A stretch of 64,000 nt of DNA from Paulinella micropora (GCA_019918135.1 WBZZ01006702.1:166315-230314); one strand, 5' to 3'; shown: positions 42,147 through 52,779, numbered from the stretch's first letter. The notes: a model not told the origin generated them from the letters alone. Numbers and translations are program-made.

Positions 42147-43220
42147 GCTCTTGGTTGCGTCAGCGTCTATATCGGCGTAGTAATCGCTTACTGAATTATG
42201 TTCCGAGCGACAGCAATAAATGTTATTGATTTCTCCCGCCGAGTCCGTAATGGCCCAGATAAAAACAGCAGACAAGCAAGTGGTGATGACAGCTGAGTAC
42301 TCATGTGAGCTAGGAATCAGGGCCACGGGCAAGTAGACTGTCCAGGCCCACACAGATGTATACGCAAACACGCTTACGACACGGGATATTTCGCGCGTAG
42401 AATGCACGCTCACACGCCGGCGCGCGGCCTCCAACTCGTTGAGTATAGACCCAAGCCGCCAGCGTGCCCCCTCGGGCGTGAGGGGTTCGAGCTTGGCCAT
42501 ACACAAGTACAAGGCCGACATGATGACGGCGGGCTTGTCCCTATCCAGCGCGATTTGCCGTTCATGTCGCTTTTGTTCAGGCATTGCGGACATATCGCCA
42601 TTGACGCTTGGGGCTGGGCTGGAGTTTATATGTACCTCGAGGTGGGACCAGACATCTCGGACGCAGTTGCAACTCTTTGTGTTTTTTCTAGCACGTAATT
42701 TCTTCACGAAGCAGGGCAGCACTTCTTTGCGCATAGCCGCAAGCTGGCTATCGATCAGCAACCCCAGCAGCGTATTACTGCATTGGACAATAGCTTGTGT
42801 GCACTCATCTTTCGAACATGAATCAGTGGCTCGTTTAGCATTGCTGTTAGCCTTCTTAATAAAACAGAGTTCTCGCGCAAATGACAGGCTCACACTGCGC
42901 ACAATGTGCAGAAAGTCCTTGAACTCGCGTATGTTCGCCACCCGCCGGGACTGTGCCCCCGCGTAAACCGAACTTGTGAAAAATGTCACGGCTGTTAAAA
43001 TCCCGGTAGGCACGTTCGGGTCAATGATAGGTAACGTTACAATGCCCCGCAGACTGAGCCACGACAGCACTGCTGTATACACCGCAATCGTAGCCAGCCG
43101 GTGGAGCGACAGCGAAAATGGGTTCCACAAAATGCCATAGACCGCCTTTTCTAGCCACTCTTGGGCCCACCCCCTGCCGACTTTCCACAAGTACCTAAAA
43201 TGACTTTTTAAATTGCTCAT
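42102..43220 (-). CDS. Membrane protein, possibly bestrophin-like
   Basis: ATG at 43220; just upstream on the minus strand is a TTATATAAAAAAGAC promoter-like sequence. About 372 residues. Two hydrophobic blocks near residues 30-95 (LATIAVYTAVLSWLSL and VPTGILTAVTFFTSSVYAGA) and two near residues 295-345 (VVSVFAYTSVWAWTVYLPVA; AVITTCLSAVFIWAITD) flank a long soluble middle. This layout, and the final segment followed by an acidic GEINN, resembles bestrophin anion channels and related families. Similarity is weak; it could be an unrelated four-span protein. Confidence 0.45.
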   Translation of the reverse strand: MSNLKSHFRYLWKVGRGWAQEWLEKAVYGILWNPFSLSLHRLATIAVYTAVLSWLSLRGIVTLPIIDPNVPTGILTAVTFFTSSVYAGAQSRRVANIREFKDFLHIVRSVSLSFARELCFIKKANSNAKRATDSCSKDECTQAIVQCSNTLLGLLIDSQLAAMRKEVLPCFVKKLRARKNTKSCNCVRDVWSHLEVHINSSPAPSVNGDMSAMPEQKRHERQIALDRDKPAVIMSALYLCMAKLEPLTPEGARWRLGSILNELEAARRRVSVHSTREISRVVSVFAYTSVWAWTVYLPVALIPSSHEYSAVITTCLSAVFIWAITDSAGEINNIYCCRSEHNSVSDYYADIDADATKSLLGPKQSSKGSQAN

Positions 43221-43276
43221 GTCTTTTTTTATATAAGAGAAATTCTAAACACACCCCGCCCCCTTGTAGCCACCGT

Positions 43277-45313
43277 TTACACAGGCGAGAAAGAGGGAGA
43301 GCGGGAGGATAAGTGGGTGAGGGAGGGCGATGAGGGAGGAAAAGTCAAACATAGCCTACCCGGTTGCGCTAGGGTGGGAATTACTACGTTTGCCAGGAAA
43401 TGCAAGCGCTCGACAAGATTGGCGGTGGCTACTAGGCGCGCATGCGAAGGCCAATGAACTAGATCTGCCACCAAGAACAGCTTTGATTCGGGAAGCTCCT
43501 CAACCAAAACCAGGGCTCCTACGGGCAGGGTAAGGTCGTGTATTGGCGCTGAAACCTGATACAGTGCTTGTTCCAAGCAAGCCCTGCCAGGAGCTTTGGC
43601 AATGAAAAACTTAGCCAAGGCCTCTTGTTCCAACAACGAGGGCGGGGTTTTCCAAGCAGCTATGGCAGGCAGGCGATCGCACGGCAGTAAAAAGGAGCCA
43701 TGTCCAGCGCCCCACAGCAGAGCCCTCCCGACCTGATTTCGCAAATTAAGCCAGCCCGCCAAGCTCTGGCTTAATAAAGCACAGTCTGCCTGTTCGTCCT
43801 CTACCACACCGCAAAGGCGGCGCCAGACCTGCGGGGTCATCCCCAGCAAAGCTGCGGGGTCACGCAGTATTCGATCGTTGTCGCCACCGGAACAGAAAGC
43901 AGGAAGGCTTCTGGGGGTGTGCTTGCTGTACCATAGCTCAGCGGGGCGTCCTGCCTGGAAAGTTACCGACTTAACGGGCATGTACGGTCCACTACAAACC
44001 AGCAAGCGAGACGCCAGGGCTCCTAGCTGCACATCCACTTGCCTCTTACTGCGCCGGAGCCACAACCTGCACAGGCAGTAGTGCTGCAGACGAAGAACAG
44101 CGCAGACGGACTGTGCAAAACAATCCCTGAACTTCCACGCCTGGTCGGCCCCAAAGACCCCTAGCATCACGCGTGCCGCTTCCTCTCCTGCCAAAAAGAG
44201 CTCCGCCTCCAGGCCGTGTGACCTTAACTCAATTTCCCGCAGCAGTCGCACGGCATCCGACACGGCTCCTGTTGCTTGCCAGGCTGGAGCAACGCGGCGG
44301 AGGCTGCGCAGCGCCAGATACGCATCGGGCTCATGAGCCGGGCTGTGATAAGGCTTTACTACGCACCACTCCTCGAAGCAGCCCACCGCCAAGGACAGCA
44401 CTAGCTGCGTGGCCAGTACACAACCTCCCCAGAATCTACAGACCAGCAACTCCCCTCCTGCTTTCCCTTCACAGATTTGCTTCTTCGTCCGATTAGAGAG
44501 ATGCTGGGCAGTGCCCTTTTGCAGTAGCAGAATACCTTGAGCGAGCTGCGCAGCGAGTAGCGACAAGGACCTTCTCTCCTTTTCCGCCCCCTCTATTCTT
44601 GCCTTTGTCTTTGCAACTCCGTCCCCCAAGACAAGTCTGCAGATAAGCCCGCGCTGGTCTAACACTTCGGATGTACTGCACGGCTGCATGGAGTCTAGCA
44701 ACACAGAACTTAAATCCACGACCCCTGACTGACAGCCCTTAGACCAGGCGCGCAACAGACCCCCGCCGCTTTGCTCCGGCTGTCTCTGCCAGCTCGGGCT
44801 AATCACCAACAGACCCTGCGTACGAAAGGAGCTTAGCGCTACTAACCATTCACCCGGAGAGCTTGATAAGTCCACAGCGGCTACCGCCCCCTGCACTGCA
44901 AGGCTTTGTGTTATAGCGCAACCCAAGGCGGCGTCTAGGGCACGCAGGGGACACACACTACTCCGCGGTAGCTCAAGAGTCTTCGGCCTGGCTAAGGCCG
45001 TAGGGTGTGGCGCCCGGGGGTCTATTTCTTGCAGCTCCTTTGTCCAGGCCGGATTGAGCAGGTAATCTCTTTGTATACGTTGCAGCTCGCTGCAGCTCTT
45101 AACCAAGGGCCATTCTAGCCAATTATCACGAGTGACTGCTTGTAGCCAAGCTTGGGGAGATATGAGCTGTTCTACCTCTACCTCGTGAACGTGAGCGCGC
45201 TCCTCCCTTCTGTGCCAGCGCCAAGCACACAACACATCCGCGGCCCAGTTGCTTCTTATTTCTGAACAGTGCTTTTTTTCATCGACAAGTCCGCTGAACT
45301 TCCTTTTTCTCAT
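43277..45313 (-). CDS. Probable FtsJ-type mRNA cap 2'-O-methyltransferase
   Basis: ATG at 45313, 678 residues, no frame change. Residues about 155-170 (VAAVDLSSSPGEWLVAL) fit the SAM-binding motif I of FtsJ/RrmJ methyltransferases (DLCxAPGGW). Later, SGVVDLSSVLLD may supply the catalytic-site Asp, and GGELLVCRFWGGC followed by CFEEWCVVKPYHSP and HEPDAYLALRSL matches the G-G-x-x-V-x-K-x-F ... KPxxSRxxSxExY block of CMTR1-like enzymes. The Lys normally in the V-x-K-x-F position is Arg here. Such enzymes methylate the first transcribed nucleotide of capped mRNA, which fits a virus with its own RNA polymerase. The C-terminal 250 residues are unassigned. Confidence 0.55.
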   Translation of the reverse strand: MRKRKFSGLVDEKKHCSEIRSNWAADVLCAWRWHRREERAHVHEVEVEQLISPQAWLQAVTRDNWLEWPLVKSCSELQRIQRDYLLNPAWTKELQEIDPRAPHPTALARPKTLELPRSSVCPLRALDAALGCAITQSLAVQGAVAAVDLSSSPGEWLVALSSFRTQGLLVISPSWQRQPEQSGGGLLRAWSKGCQSGVVDLSSVLLDSMQPCSTSEVLDQRGLICRLVLGDGVAKTKARIEGAEKERRSLSLLAAQLAQGILLLQKGTAQHLSNRTKKQICEGKAGGELLVCRFWGGCVLATQLVLSLAVGCFEEWCVVKPYHSPAHEPDAYLALRSLRRVAPAWQATGAVSDAVRLLREIELRSHGLEAELFLAGEEAARVMLGVFGADQAWKFRDCFAQSVCAVLRLQHYCLCRLWLRRSKRQVDVQLGALASRLLVCSGPYMPVKSVTFQAGRPAELWYSKHTPRSLPAFCSGGDNDRILRDPAALLGMTPQVWRRLCGVVEDEQADCALLSQSLAGWLNLRNQVGRALLWGAGHGSFLLPCDRLPAIAAWKTPPSLLEQEALAKFFIAKAPGRACLEQALYQVSAPIHDLTLPVGALVLVEELPESKLFLVADLVHWPSHARLVATANLVERLHFLANVVIPTLAQPGRLCLTFPPSSPSLTHLSSRSPSFSPV

Positions 45314-45598
45314 GTTCCTGTTTGAGCTTGTCTGTTCTGCTGTCCCTTATTCCTCTGGAAGAGTTTGCTAACCCTTCCCTCCACCCACCACCTCCTCTTT
45401 CCCCTGCCCTCCCCCCCTTTTGTTCTTCCAGTTCTCCACCCCTCCCTCCCCTTCCCGTACGAGGGGGGGAGGGGGAAGGGGAGGGAGGGGGGGGGGGGGA
45501 GGAGAGCGAGAGAGCGAGAGAGAGAGAGAGAGAGAGAGGGCGAGCGAGTGAAATGATACAGTTTTCATTACATTCTCTCGCTAATTAACTACGAGAGA
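45314..45598. other. Divergent intergenic region
   Basis: Separates divergent genes. It holds C-run and G-run blocks (45408-45500), a GAGAGA microsatellite (45500-45540), and CGCTAATTAACTACGAGAGA just upstream of the plus-strand ATG. No gene supported. Confidence 0.5.
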
Positions 45599-46291
45599 AT
45601 GAGCGAAACGTCGTCATCCGAGCCTTGCATTCCTTCAGAAGAATCCCCTACGGAAACAGCGGTATCTGTGCCCTCTCGCAAGAGACAACGACGCTCTAAT
45701 AAACGTTCTGTAAACGTAGACTCACCAACGCTGGTAAATGGGGCTGTCGACGCAAATGTACATCTCCATACTTCTGCACAGACTGAGGGTATTATAACTG
45801 CCGTAACAACAGCAATAGCTACAGCAGCAGAGATGACCGCAACAAGGGCAGCAGCGCCTGTATCTGTATTATTGCAAAGCACCAGCGAGCCGTCGCCCGG
45901 GGGGGACAGCAGCATGCCTGCCCCGTCCCCTCCAACACTTCATCTCCTCCCCCCCCCTCCACGTCCCAACGGGGTCCAGGGTGCGATACAGCTGTTATTC
46001 GCGGAGTGCAATCAGCTACTGGATAAGGTAAGCAACGAACTGGGACGTCGCGAAATCGTATCGGGGCTGATAAACAGTTATACAGACAATAAAAACGCAC
46101 GCTGTTTATTAGAAATCAGAGAACAGCTAATCATGCTTGCCGTGGCGGTTACACAAAGGCAGAACGCGCCGCCCCCCCCCCACACTGTCCACATACTTGG
46201 CAAGGCACTCTTGGCAACGGAAGGGCTACCTCTCAGTCAGCGAGAGCGCCTCCGGGAGCGTCTCGGAGCAGTGCAGCTTTTCCGCACATGA
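45599..46291 (+). CDS. Hypothetical protein, low-complexity N-terminus
   Basis: ATG at 45599, 230 residues. The first 120 residues are Ser/Thr/Pro-rich with a basic cluster (SRKRQRRSNKRS), a probable nuclear-localisation signal. The C-terminal half is helical (AIQLLFAECNQLLDKVSNEL; LLEIREQLIMLAVAVTQRQ). No family recognised. It faces the minus-strand gene at 46580-47155 across a 288-base gap. Confidence 0.55.
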   Translation: MSETSSSEPCIPSEESPTETAVSVPSRKRQRRSNKRSVNVDSPTLVNGAVDANVHLHTSAQTEGIITAVTTAIATAAEMTATRAAAPVSVLLQSTSEPSPGGDSSMPAPSPPTLHLLPPPPRPNGVQGAIQLLFAECNQLLDKVSNELGRREIVSGLINSYTDNKNARCLLEIREQLIMLAVAVTQRQNAPPPPHTVHILGKALLATEGLPLSQRERLRERLGAVQLFRT

Positions 46292-46579
46292 AAAGCCATG
46301 TTTTAAAACAATGAGACCTTCTCTCTCTTTCTTTAGTACAAATCCGAGTAGACATGCTGCGCCGGATGATAGTCCATACTACTATTGGCAGGGTCGTACC
46401 CTTGTCGATTTGACATAGAGGAAGAGGGGTGCAAAGGTAGATGGTTTGCTTGAGAGCGAGCCTCCCGGGCACTAGAATGTGCCCCCCCCCGGGGGACCTC
46501 TGCACGCAGGCGCGTTGGACCTTGAATAGTTAGGCACGTGTGGCGGAGGGGGGGATGGGTTGCGAGGGGTACGAGGGTA

Positions 46580-47155
46580 CTACCGCCTACGCTTTCTGGG
46601 TCGAGAGCGCGGTCCTCTGCCTCTGTTTGCGACTTGGACAAAAGGAGTAAAAAAGGATACGGGCTTGTTTCTAGTACTATGATCGCGCGCGCCCCCGTCA
46701 CGCCCCTGCTGACTATGTTCAGCGTTTCCCCTACTTATCTCGTTCTTGCTACTAGTACTACTACTACTACTACCACTACTACTGTTGCAGCGCTGTTTTT
46801 CGTTTTTACTTTCGTTTGCGCCGGTGCCAACAACCGAAGGAGAAAGGGCCCGGCGCTTCCAACCACGGTCTGCGGAGTCGCTGCGTTCGGAATCGCTATG
46901 CTCAACTAAGCCTTCTTCCTCTTGGCACGCCAGTTGAGGGTAGGGAGTCTGTAGTATGTTATCCAACGAAGTAATTAAATTTTGGTACTTGTTCTGTTCC
47001 TGGCTCTTGACTAGCGCACTGCGCAGTTGCTGGCATAGTCTGACGACGGATTTCTCTGAGCTGCGAACGTGCGGAGTAATCTCATAATCAGGGCCAGGGT
47101 CAGGGTCAGGATCCGATCCCGGTGCCAGGGCCGTGCTGTTCTTGTCGTAAGACAT
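46580..47155 (-). CDS. Hypothetical Ser-rich, basic-tailed protein
   Basis: Start taken at the ATG at 47155 (MSYDKNSTALAPGSDPDP); the frame is open upstream but that part is an A/G-rich tract. About 191 residues: an acidic Asp-Pro repeat, a helical segment (VVRLCQQLRSALVKSQEQNK), a poly-Ser region encoded by AGT/TCC repeats (46745-46790), and a very basic end (RGRGPRSRPRKRRR). The basic tail suggests nucleic-acid binding or nuclear import. Confidence 0.5.
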   Translation of the reverse strand: MSYDKNSTALAPGSDPDPDPGPDYEITPHVRSSEKSVVRLCQQLRSALVKSQEQNKYQNLITSLDNILQTPYPQLACQEEEGLVEHSDSERSDSADRGWKRRALSPSVVGTGANESKNEKQRCNSSSGSSSSSTSSKNEISRGNAEHSQQGRDGGARDHSTRNKPVSFFTPFVQVANRGRGPRSRPRKRRR

Positions 47156-47716
47156 TACTGTTTTTTTCGCAACCTTGTGCTTCGTAAAGTTCCTAGGCAA
47201 TAAAGAAATAAAAGAACAAGAATAGGAAAAGAGAGGCGAAAACGGAGGGGAGAAGAGAGAAGATAGGGGGGGGAAGAAGAAGGAACACGCACAGCAGAGA
47301 AGGGGACAGGGGGGGGGGGGGGGGGAGAGAGAACGAAGAAGAGAGGGGGAGGAGCGGGGGTGTGGAAAGGGGGGGGGCAAAATAAAAAAGGGAAAGAAAA
47401 AAAAGAGGACAAAATAACGAAAAAAAATGCGTGCAGTCAATGGGGCACACCCCCCCACCACCACATCTTTTCCAGCTCCTTTTTTTCTCTTATGTCTGTC
47501 TTACTTGGAAGGGAGTAGAGAGATCAAGCACACGTGCGCAAGAACAAATGTTGCAGCTGCAGAGGAAAGGGGGAGAGGGAGCACCCCCCCCCCCCTTCTT
47601 TCTTGTCCGTGCCTTTCTGTTTCTTTTTTTTAACACCCACACACAGTCCGCGTTAAGCTCTTTATTTATTGACATTTTCTTTTCTCCTCCCTGCTGTGGC
47701 AGGACAAACGCTTGGC
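47156..47716. other. Divergent intergenic region with G- and C-rich tracts
   Basis: About 560 bases: G-run tract at 47262-47380, A-rich stretch at 47395-47430, C-run tract at 47585-47598, and TTTATTTATTGACATTTTC about 40 bases before the downstream ATG. No gene supported. Confidence 0.5.
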
Positions 47717-50700
47717 ATGGCGACCTACCCGCGCTGGTTTGGAGAGTTAGTGCAGGTGTATTTATCAGAGCGCACAAGCGAACCCGCCGAGCTAAGAAGA
47801 ATGTCGAGTTCGGTATGGTCAATGCTACAAGACGTGCTGAGTGAAACGGCGCTGGAAGCGGTACTTCTGCAATATACAGGGCCTCTTGCTCTACTAGCCT
47901 ACGTGCAGATTGCGTTTTCGTACCAACAGGCGGGAGAAACATATGAAGGTTACGTCGGCTCTAAGGAGAGGCTAGCCACGGTGCTATCGTTTGAGGCGGT
48001 TCGCAGAACCTGCCAGTGCAAGCAGCGAAGTCCCCCACCAGAGGTTGTTTTTTTAGTGGGCAGGATTACTGCCAAGCTGTTCACACAGATGACGAGGCAG
48101 GTTCTGTTAGGTGGCAGACACCCAGAGCTAGTCGTGGTTTGCCGTGATCTGGACTGGAAAGTAACTGAGCGTTGGAGGTTGCGACTGCCGGATACGAACC
48201 AGGACTGTGCGTTCTGGGTGCGCGAGCAGGCGACACAACAGGAGCCAGCCCTGGCGCTCAGCCTGGAGTACCCCATTTCCTGGTCAGCAACACTCGCCAA
48301 TCGGGCTAGGGGTTCTTGGTGCTTGCTTCGAGAGGAGGACAAACCTGTCCTGCGCCACTGTCTGTGGCTCAGCGCCAGCTACGCGGAACGAGAAAAGAGG
48401 TACGACGAGGCGTCGTCGTACCTGCCGTCGGCCTCCTCGCTAAGTGCGCCACCCGCGGTCGAGCAGGAGCTGCATTCGCTAGAGGATTTCAGGGCGATGC
48501 TGCCATGCCGACTGCCGTTACCCAAACCCCTCTCCTCGCGCCAGTGTTTCCCGCCGGGCCTTGACGGAGCGGAGTGGGAGGTCCGAGCTGTAGAGACGGT
48601 CTTGGCAGTGTGTGGATCGGAGGCGCAACTCGGGGGCTACTGCCGCTCGCTGGTTCTGGCCTTACAGCAGAGTTCCCCGGGTCCCTTCTGGGTTGTGGCG
48701 AGCTCATTTGTAGCTCAATGTCGTGTGCTGAGCCTGTGGTATGCGCTGTCTGGAGGCGTAAGCTTTTCGGTGGTCACGGAGGCCCCCCCCGGGCTTTCCC
48801 CGCGGCCCGAACATGCAGAGACTCTGCGTATGGACACCGTGAACGACCTGTACCAACTAGAGAGTCTGCCCTTGGGTGCACAGCTTTTTTGGGGCGGGAC
48901 TAGGGGCATGCCACCCCCCGGGTACTTGCTACTTCTTGCTTTACCCCCCAGCAGCCCGCGCTGGCGGGGTGGGCTGCGGGGGGGACGGGCGCGTGGCGTT
49001 CTGTGGTTTGGGCTAGGAATGGCGCGTTTTTGCGCGCGGAGCTGCTGAGGGCTGCCGAGGCGCCGCTCGTGCTGTTACTGCACGGCAACCCACGCGTCTC
49101 TCTGGAGGAGCATAAAGACGCGCTGGCTTTTCCTTTCCGTGCCTATCGGCGCTGGAGCGGGGGGTCATCGGAGTTCCCCTTCCGAGAGCACGAAGGGAGT
49201 GGCTGCGTAGTGGAGATGCACGACCCGGCCGGTCTAACGGAGCAGGCGATTGAGAGACTGGCAGCGTTTTGTAACAAGCTTGAGTTCCCGGCGCGTTTGG
49301 TTGTGTTGGGCCTGGACGAGGATAAGCAAATATCCGCGGCCCTGACGACGCTGCTAAAGCACCCGCTGTGGTCGAATTCGCTCTCATCTCTGTTGGGGCC
49401 GGTTTTGATGACAGTAGGCTCCAAAGAGGCGGCCGGGGAATTCTTTGATGAATGCGTGGGCGCGGAGCTGGCTAGTGTAGCTGCCCACCATTCAGCCCAC
49501 TCCCCACCAGCAATTGACGAACTCTGGTTGCGCCAACCCCCTCGGCCTAACTCCGCCAGGGCAGCCTCTTTTTCTTTTTCTTCCTTGTCCTCTTCGCCTG
49601 GTGCCTTGCCCTCCTCAGCCTCCCGCGCACTCTTACCGGAGCCCGACAGTCAGCAGCATCGGTCAAGCGGACGGGCGTTCTCTGGGCTTGACAGGCTGGC
49701 GCGGGGGCTGCCCCTCGCGTCTAGAGCCCCCGCGCTAAGCTGGAGCTCCCGCGGTGGGGGCTCGGGGTTGAGCTGTTGGGATGACTCAGACCCCCACGCC
49801 GGTGCCGACCCCCGGCGGCCGCCGACGACGACGCCTCGCCGCCGACATGGGCCTACGTGGGTGTTAGTGCCCTACGAAGAGACGGGGCGCCTGACGTTAA
49901 AGCGCGCCAACCTGCTGGTAGAGCTCACTCGCAGCCGTTCGGAGGCGTTGTCCGAGCTGGCCCCCGAAACGCTGCGGCTGCTGAACATGGCGGTGCTACA
50001 GGATACGCTGGGAGTTTTGATGCCCGGCGTGCACGTGAATGAGGTCTGGGTAGGTGAAGTGCAGTCCTGGCTAGGCACACACTGCCAGCCCGTGATCTTC
50101 CCCGACATGCTACCGCTAGCCGTCAACCGCCGCTGGCTGGACAGGCTGGCCGCGTACCTGGTAGATACGGAACGAGAAAACAGCAACACGGGTTTCTGGG
50201 TGTGGTGCATGGAGGTTCTGTTGTGTGCAGTGTCGGAAGGGTCCGTGGCGGGGTGTGTGTCCTGCGCGTCCTCCCCACAAGTGGCCGTATACGCTCTGCG
50301 CTTCCTGTGGGCATGTGCCAGGGTGCAATGGCGTGCTCGGGGCTGGATGGCCCTGTGCGGGTTAGGGGCAGAGGAGGACGACGCCGACCGCGAGAGCTGG
50401 GCGCTGCAGATCGACACAGTACTGCGCAACAAGTCCCACGCCCGTCGCGCCAAGGCTGAATTCGATGTGACCAGGAGCCAGGGCCCGCGCCGCGAATGGC
50501 GAGATACGCTACGGACGATTTGCTGTTACGACGAGGAACCGCAGCTGCACCGACAGCAGCCGCCTGCGGGGGCTGCCCAGGCGCTGCAGCTGCCCCCTGG
50601 CTGCGGGCCTCCGCAGCTCCCCGCGGGGGAGAGGGGGATCACGACACTCGAGCTGGACATCCCGGGCGTGCCACCTCTGGTACTAGCATGGAAAGTCCCC

Positions 50701-51078
50701 GGCACCGAAAAGGCAGGCGGCTTGTTGGTGGCTCGCTGGAGGCTGTTGGATAACTCCGTCTTTACTCCGCGCAGCGCCCAAGCGGTCAAAGCACTGGGGA
50801 TGGCCAGCCGGGTCTTTGAGCACGGGCAGACGAGCGCGCGGCTCGATAGAAATTATCTCAAGCACCGCTGGCGAGATCTCCCTGGCAGACTCCCTCCTCC
50901 TGGCCACTTGGACCTGCTGGAGGCGCTCAAAATGGCTTGGCTCCTGTTTGCGCCCGCGGTAGTTATTGACGTGTTAGTGGACACGCTCGCCGCCTACTTC
51001 CAGAACCTGCACGCCAACTGCCTCCGAGAGGCGCGGGATTTGTACCAGACACCGCGCGTCCTGCTAGACTGGCCCTAA
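47717..51078 (+). CDS. Large protein of unknown function (one frame change, in-frame end at 51078)
   Basis: ATG at 47717 (MATYPRWFGELVQVYLSERT). The first 444 codons run to 49048; a frame change around 48978-49045, near G runs, joins to the next frame, which continues for about 680 codons to a TAA at 51076-51078. The first section is a mixed alpha/beta fold (VVFLVGRITAKLFTQM; PFWVVASSFVAQCRVLSLW); a middle section is low-complexity (Ser/Pro/Arg-rich, about 49550-49850); the last section (50000-51070) is again globular. I found no Walker A motif, polymerase motifs or zinc motif. Together with the following gene it may form one protein of about 1,650 residues. A large replication or structural protein is possible. 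Confidence 0.55.
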
Positions 51079-51135
51079 CGTCGCAAGTCCCACGATTCGC
51101 AGCAGCTGGTTTGGAGCTACCGGCGCCTAGGGGAA

Positions 51136-52698
51136 ATGCTGGCGCGGGACGGCTTGCTCTGGGCCCGCTGCCTCTACGATCCTCGTAACTCGGCTGAGCT
51201 CTACGACGGCGAAACGCGCCTTCTCCGCACTAGCGACTTGCGCGTGCAGGGGCACAAAACCATTGCCCGTCCCTGTACACAGCTGCCTCTAATCGACCAT
51301 TGCCTGCACCGCGTCGGCTGCGGGACCGAAGAGCTGGCCCGCCTCTATGGACGCCAAATCCTTCTCTTCAACATCAATGCCAAGCCCATCAGCACCACCG
51401 CCAGCGGGGACATGGCGCCCAACGCGTCCGTGCTGGGCCGTCTCCCCGTGGTCATGCCGCCTTTTATGGACCACATCCCAGCCATGAAACGTCCCCTTAT
51501 CAACAAAATGACGCTGGGGAAGATAGTTGCGCTCCAGTGCACAAACTACTCGCTAACGGCGGAGGACCTGCTCGTGCAGGAAAGCAACGCGAAACCACTG
51601 GGCCAGGGAGCACTCCAGGCGCGCGACTGCCTCCGCCCGGAGGTGGCGCTGCAATTCAGTTACCGGCCGCGAGACCTTAATCGGCGCCTCGCGCTTTTCC
51701 AGTCCAACCCACTTTCGGTATTGCAGGACCACAAACCACGACGCGCCCTCGCGCCGCACCCGGCTAAGCGCAGAAAGCCCGCGAACGCGGGCCCTCCCCC
51801 CTACCCCCCAAGCTCTGCCAGGAACCGCGGCAGCCGTGCGGGGGGGAGCGAACGGGCCTCCTTCTCCTCCGCCAGGCCGAACGGTTACTTTCCTTACCAG
51901 GGAAGGAGCTGTGACGATGCTTGGTATGGCGGCTTGCAGGACCGATATGACGAGGGAGCAGAGGAGGAGGAAGAGGCGGAGGAGGAGCTGGAGGAGGCGA
52001 GGGCGGCAGATAACTACACCCCCACGCCACCCGTTCGCAAAGCCCAGTGCAGACGCCGCGCTACGAGCAACAGCAGAACATCCGCTGCTATTGCAACCAC
52101 CAATAACAGCAGCAACGGCCCTCCCTGTTGGGACAGCCACGACGACAGCGGTGGCTACCCCTATGACCACACCGACCGTTCTTACCGCGGAGCGTGGCAG
52201 GCCTTGCACAAACCCGCCCGCGCCTCTCCAGCCGTGTTTGGCCCCCCTGCGCGCGCCGGGCAGCGGGCTCGTACACCCCTCTCCCCGCCCTTTACTCTCG
52301 AGACCAAGGCCGGCGGATGGGCACAGCTCCAAGCCAAGCACACAGCATCATCGACATCCCTGGCGCAAGAACCACTGTCCCCTGCCTATAGCGGACCCGT
52401 CCCCTCCCCTGACCCAGACTCGCCTTCCTTTGTTGGATATACTGCCACCAGCGCAACCCCGCCCGCGGCCGAAATCGCAGCCGGTGCCGGTACTGACACT
52501 AATGACGACGTACTCCCGGTTGTGCCGGCCTCCTCCTCCTTCTCGGTCCCGGTTGAAGATAGGGGGCTAGAAAGCCCATCTTGGCACGAAGAAGAAGAGC
52601 GTTCACAGGACTTTGCTAGTCTCTCCTCCTCTCAGGCACCCACCGCAGAGTTAGATCATCACCAAGCCCGGCATGCTTTCTATGAAGAAGACTTTTAA
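51136..52698 (+). CDS. Hypothetical protein, possible continuation of the upstream gene
   Basis: Same frame as the upstream gene after its TAA at 51076. The sequence between the TAA and the ATG at 51136 still looks coding (SHDSQQLVWSYRRLGE), so the stop may be an error, a readthrough site or a true end. Residues 1-200 are globular (GRQILLFNINAKPISTTASG; MKRPLINKMTLGKIVALQC); the rest is low-complexity, acidic and Ser/Pro-rich (poly-Glu at about 51955-51990). I compared the MTLGKIV region with second-largest RNA polymerase subunits but the GQKG and other key motifs are absent, so I do not call RPB2. Confidence 0.5.
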   Translation: MLARDGLLWARCLYDPRNSAELYDGETRLLRTSDLRVQGHKTIARPCTQLPLIDHCLHRVGCGTEELARLYGRQILLFNINAKPISTTASGDMAPNASVLGRLPVVMPPFMDHIPAMKRPLINKMTLGKIVALQCTNYSLTAEDLLVQESNAKPLGQGALQARDCLRPEVALQFSYRPRDLNRRLALFQSNPLSVLQDHKPRRALAPHPAKRRKPANAGPPPYPPSSARNRGSRAGGSERASFSSARPNGYFPYQGRSCDDAWYGGLQDRYDEGAEEEEEAEEELEEARAADNYTPTPPVRKAQCRRRATSNSRTSAAIATTNNSSNGPPCWDSHDDSGGYPYDHTDRSYRGAWQALHKPARASPAVFGPPARAGQRARTPLSPPFTLETKAGGWAQLQAKHTASSTSLAQEPLSPAYSGPVPSPDPDSPSFVGYTATSATPPAAEIAAGAGTDTNDDVLPVVPASSSFSVPVEDRGLESPSWHEEEERSQDFASLSSSQAPTAELDHHQARHAFYEEDF

Positions 52699-52732
52699 AC
52701 AAAACACACGCCAAAATCCGCCACTGTTCTTC

Positions 52733-52742
52733 TTTAATTAAA
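52733..52742. terminator. AT-rich palindrome between convergent genes (candidate)
   Basis: TTTAATTAAA lies 35 bases after the plus-strand stop (52698) and 37 bases after the minus-strand stop (52780). As a perfect palindrome it could serve both transcripts. The same sequence follows the copy A glycoprotein gene at 8671. Confidence 0.4.
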
Positions 52743-52779
52743 AGAGAAATTCTCTTACAGCCGCACACTATTTTCCGTA

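Noticed and set aside
47717-52698. Second-largest RNA polymerase subunit (RPB2)
   Set aside because: A NKMTLGKIVAL segment resembles one RPB2 helix, but the GQKG, NxxEDA and C-terminal zinc motifs are missing although RPB1 in the same genome keeps its key motifs.
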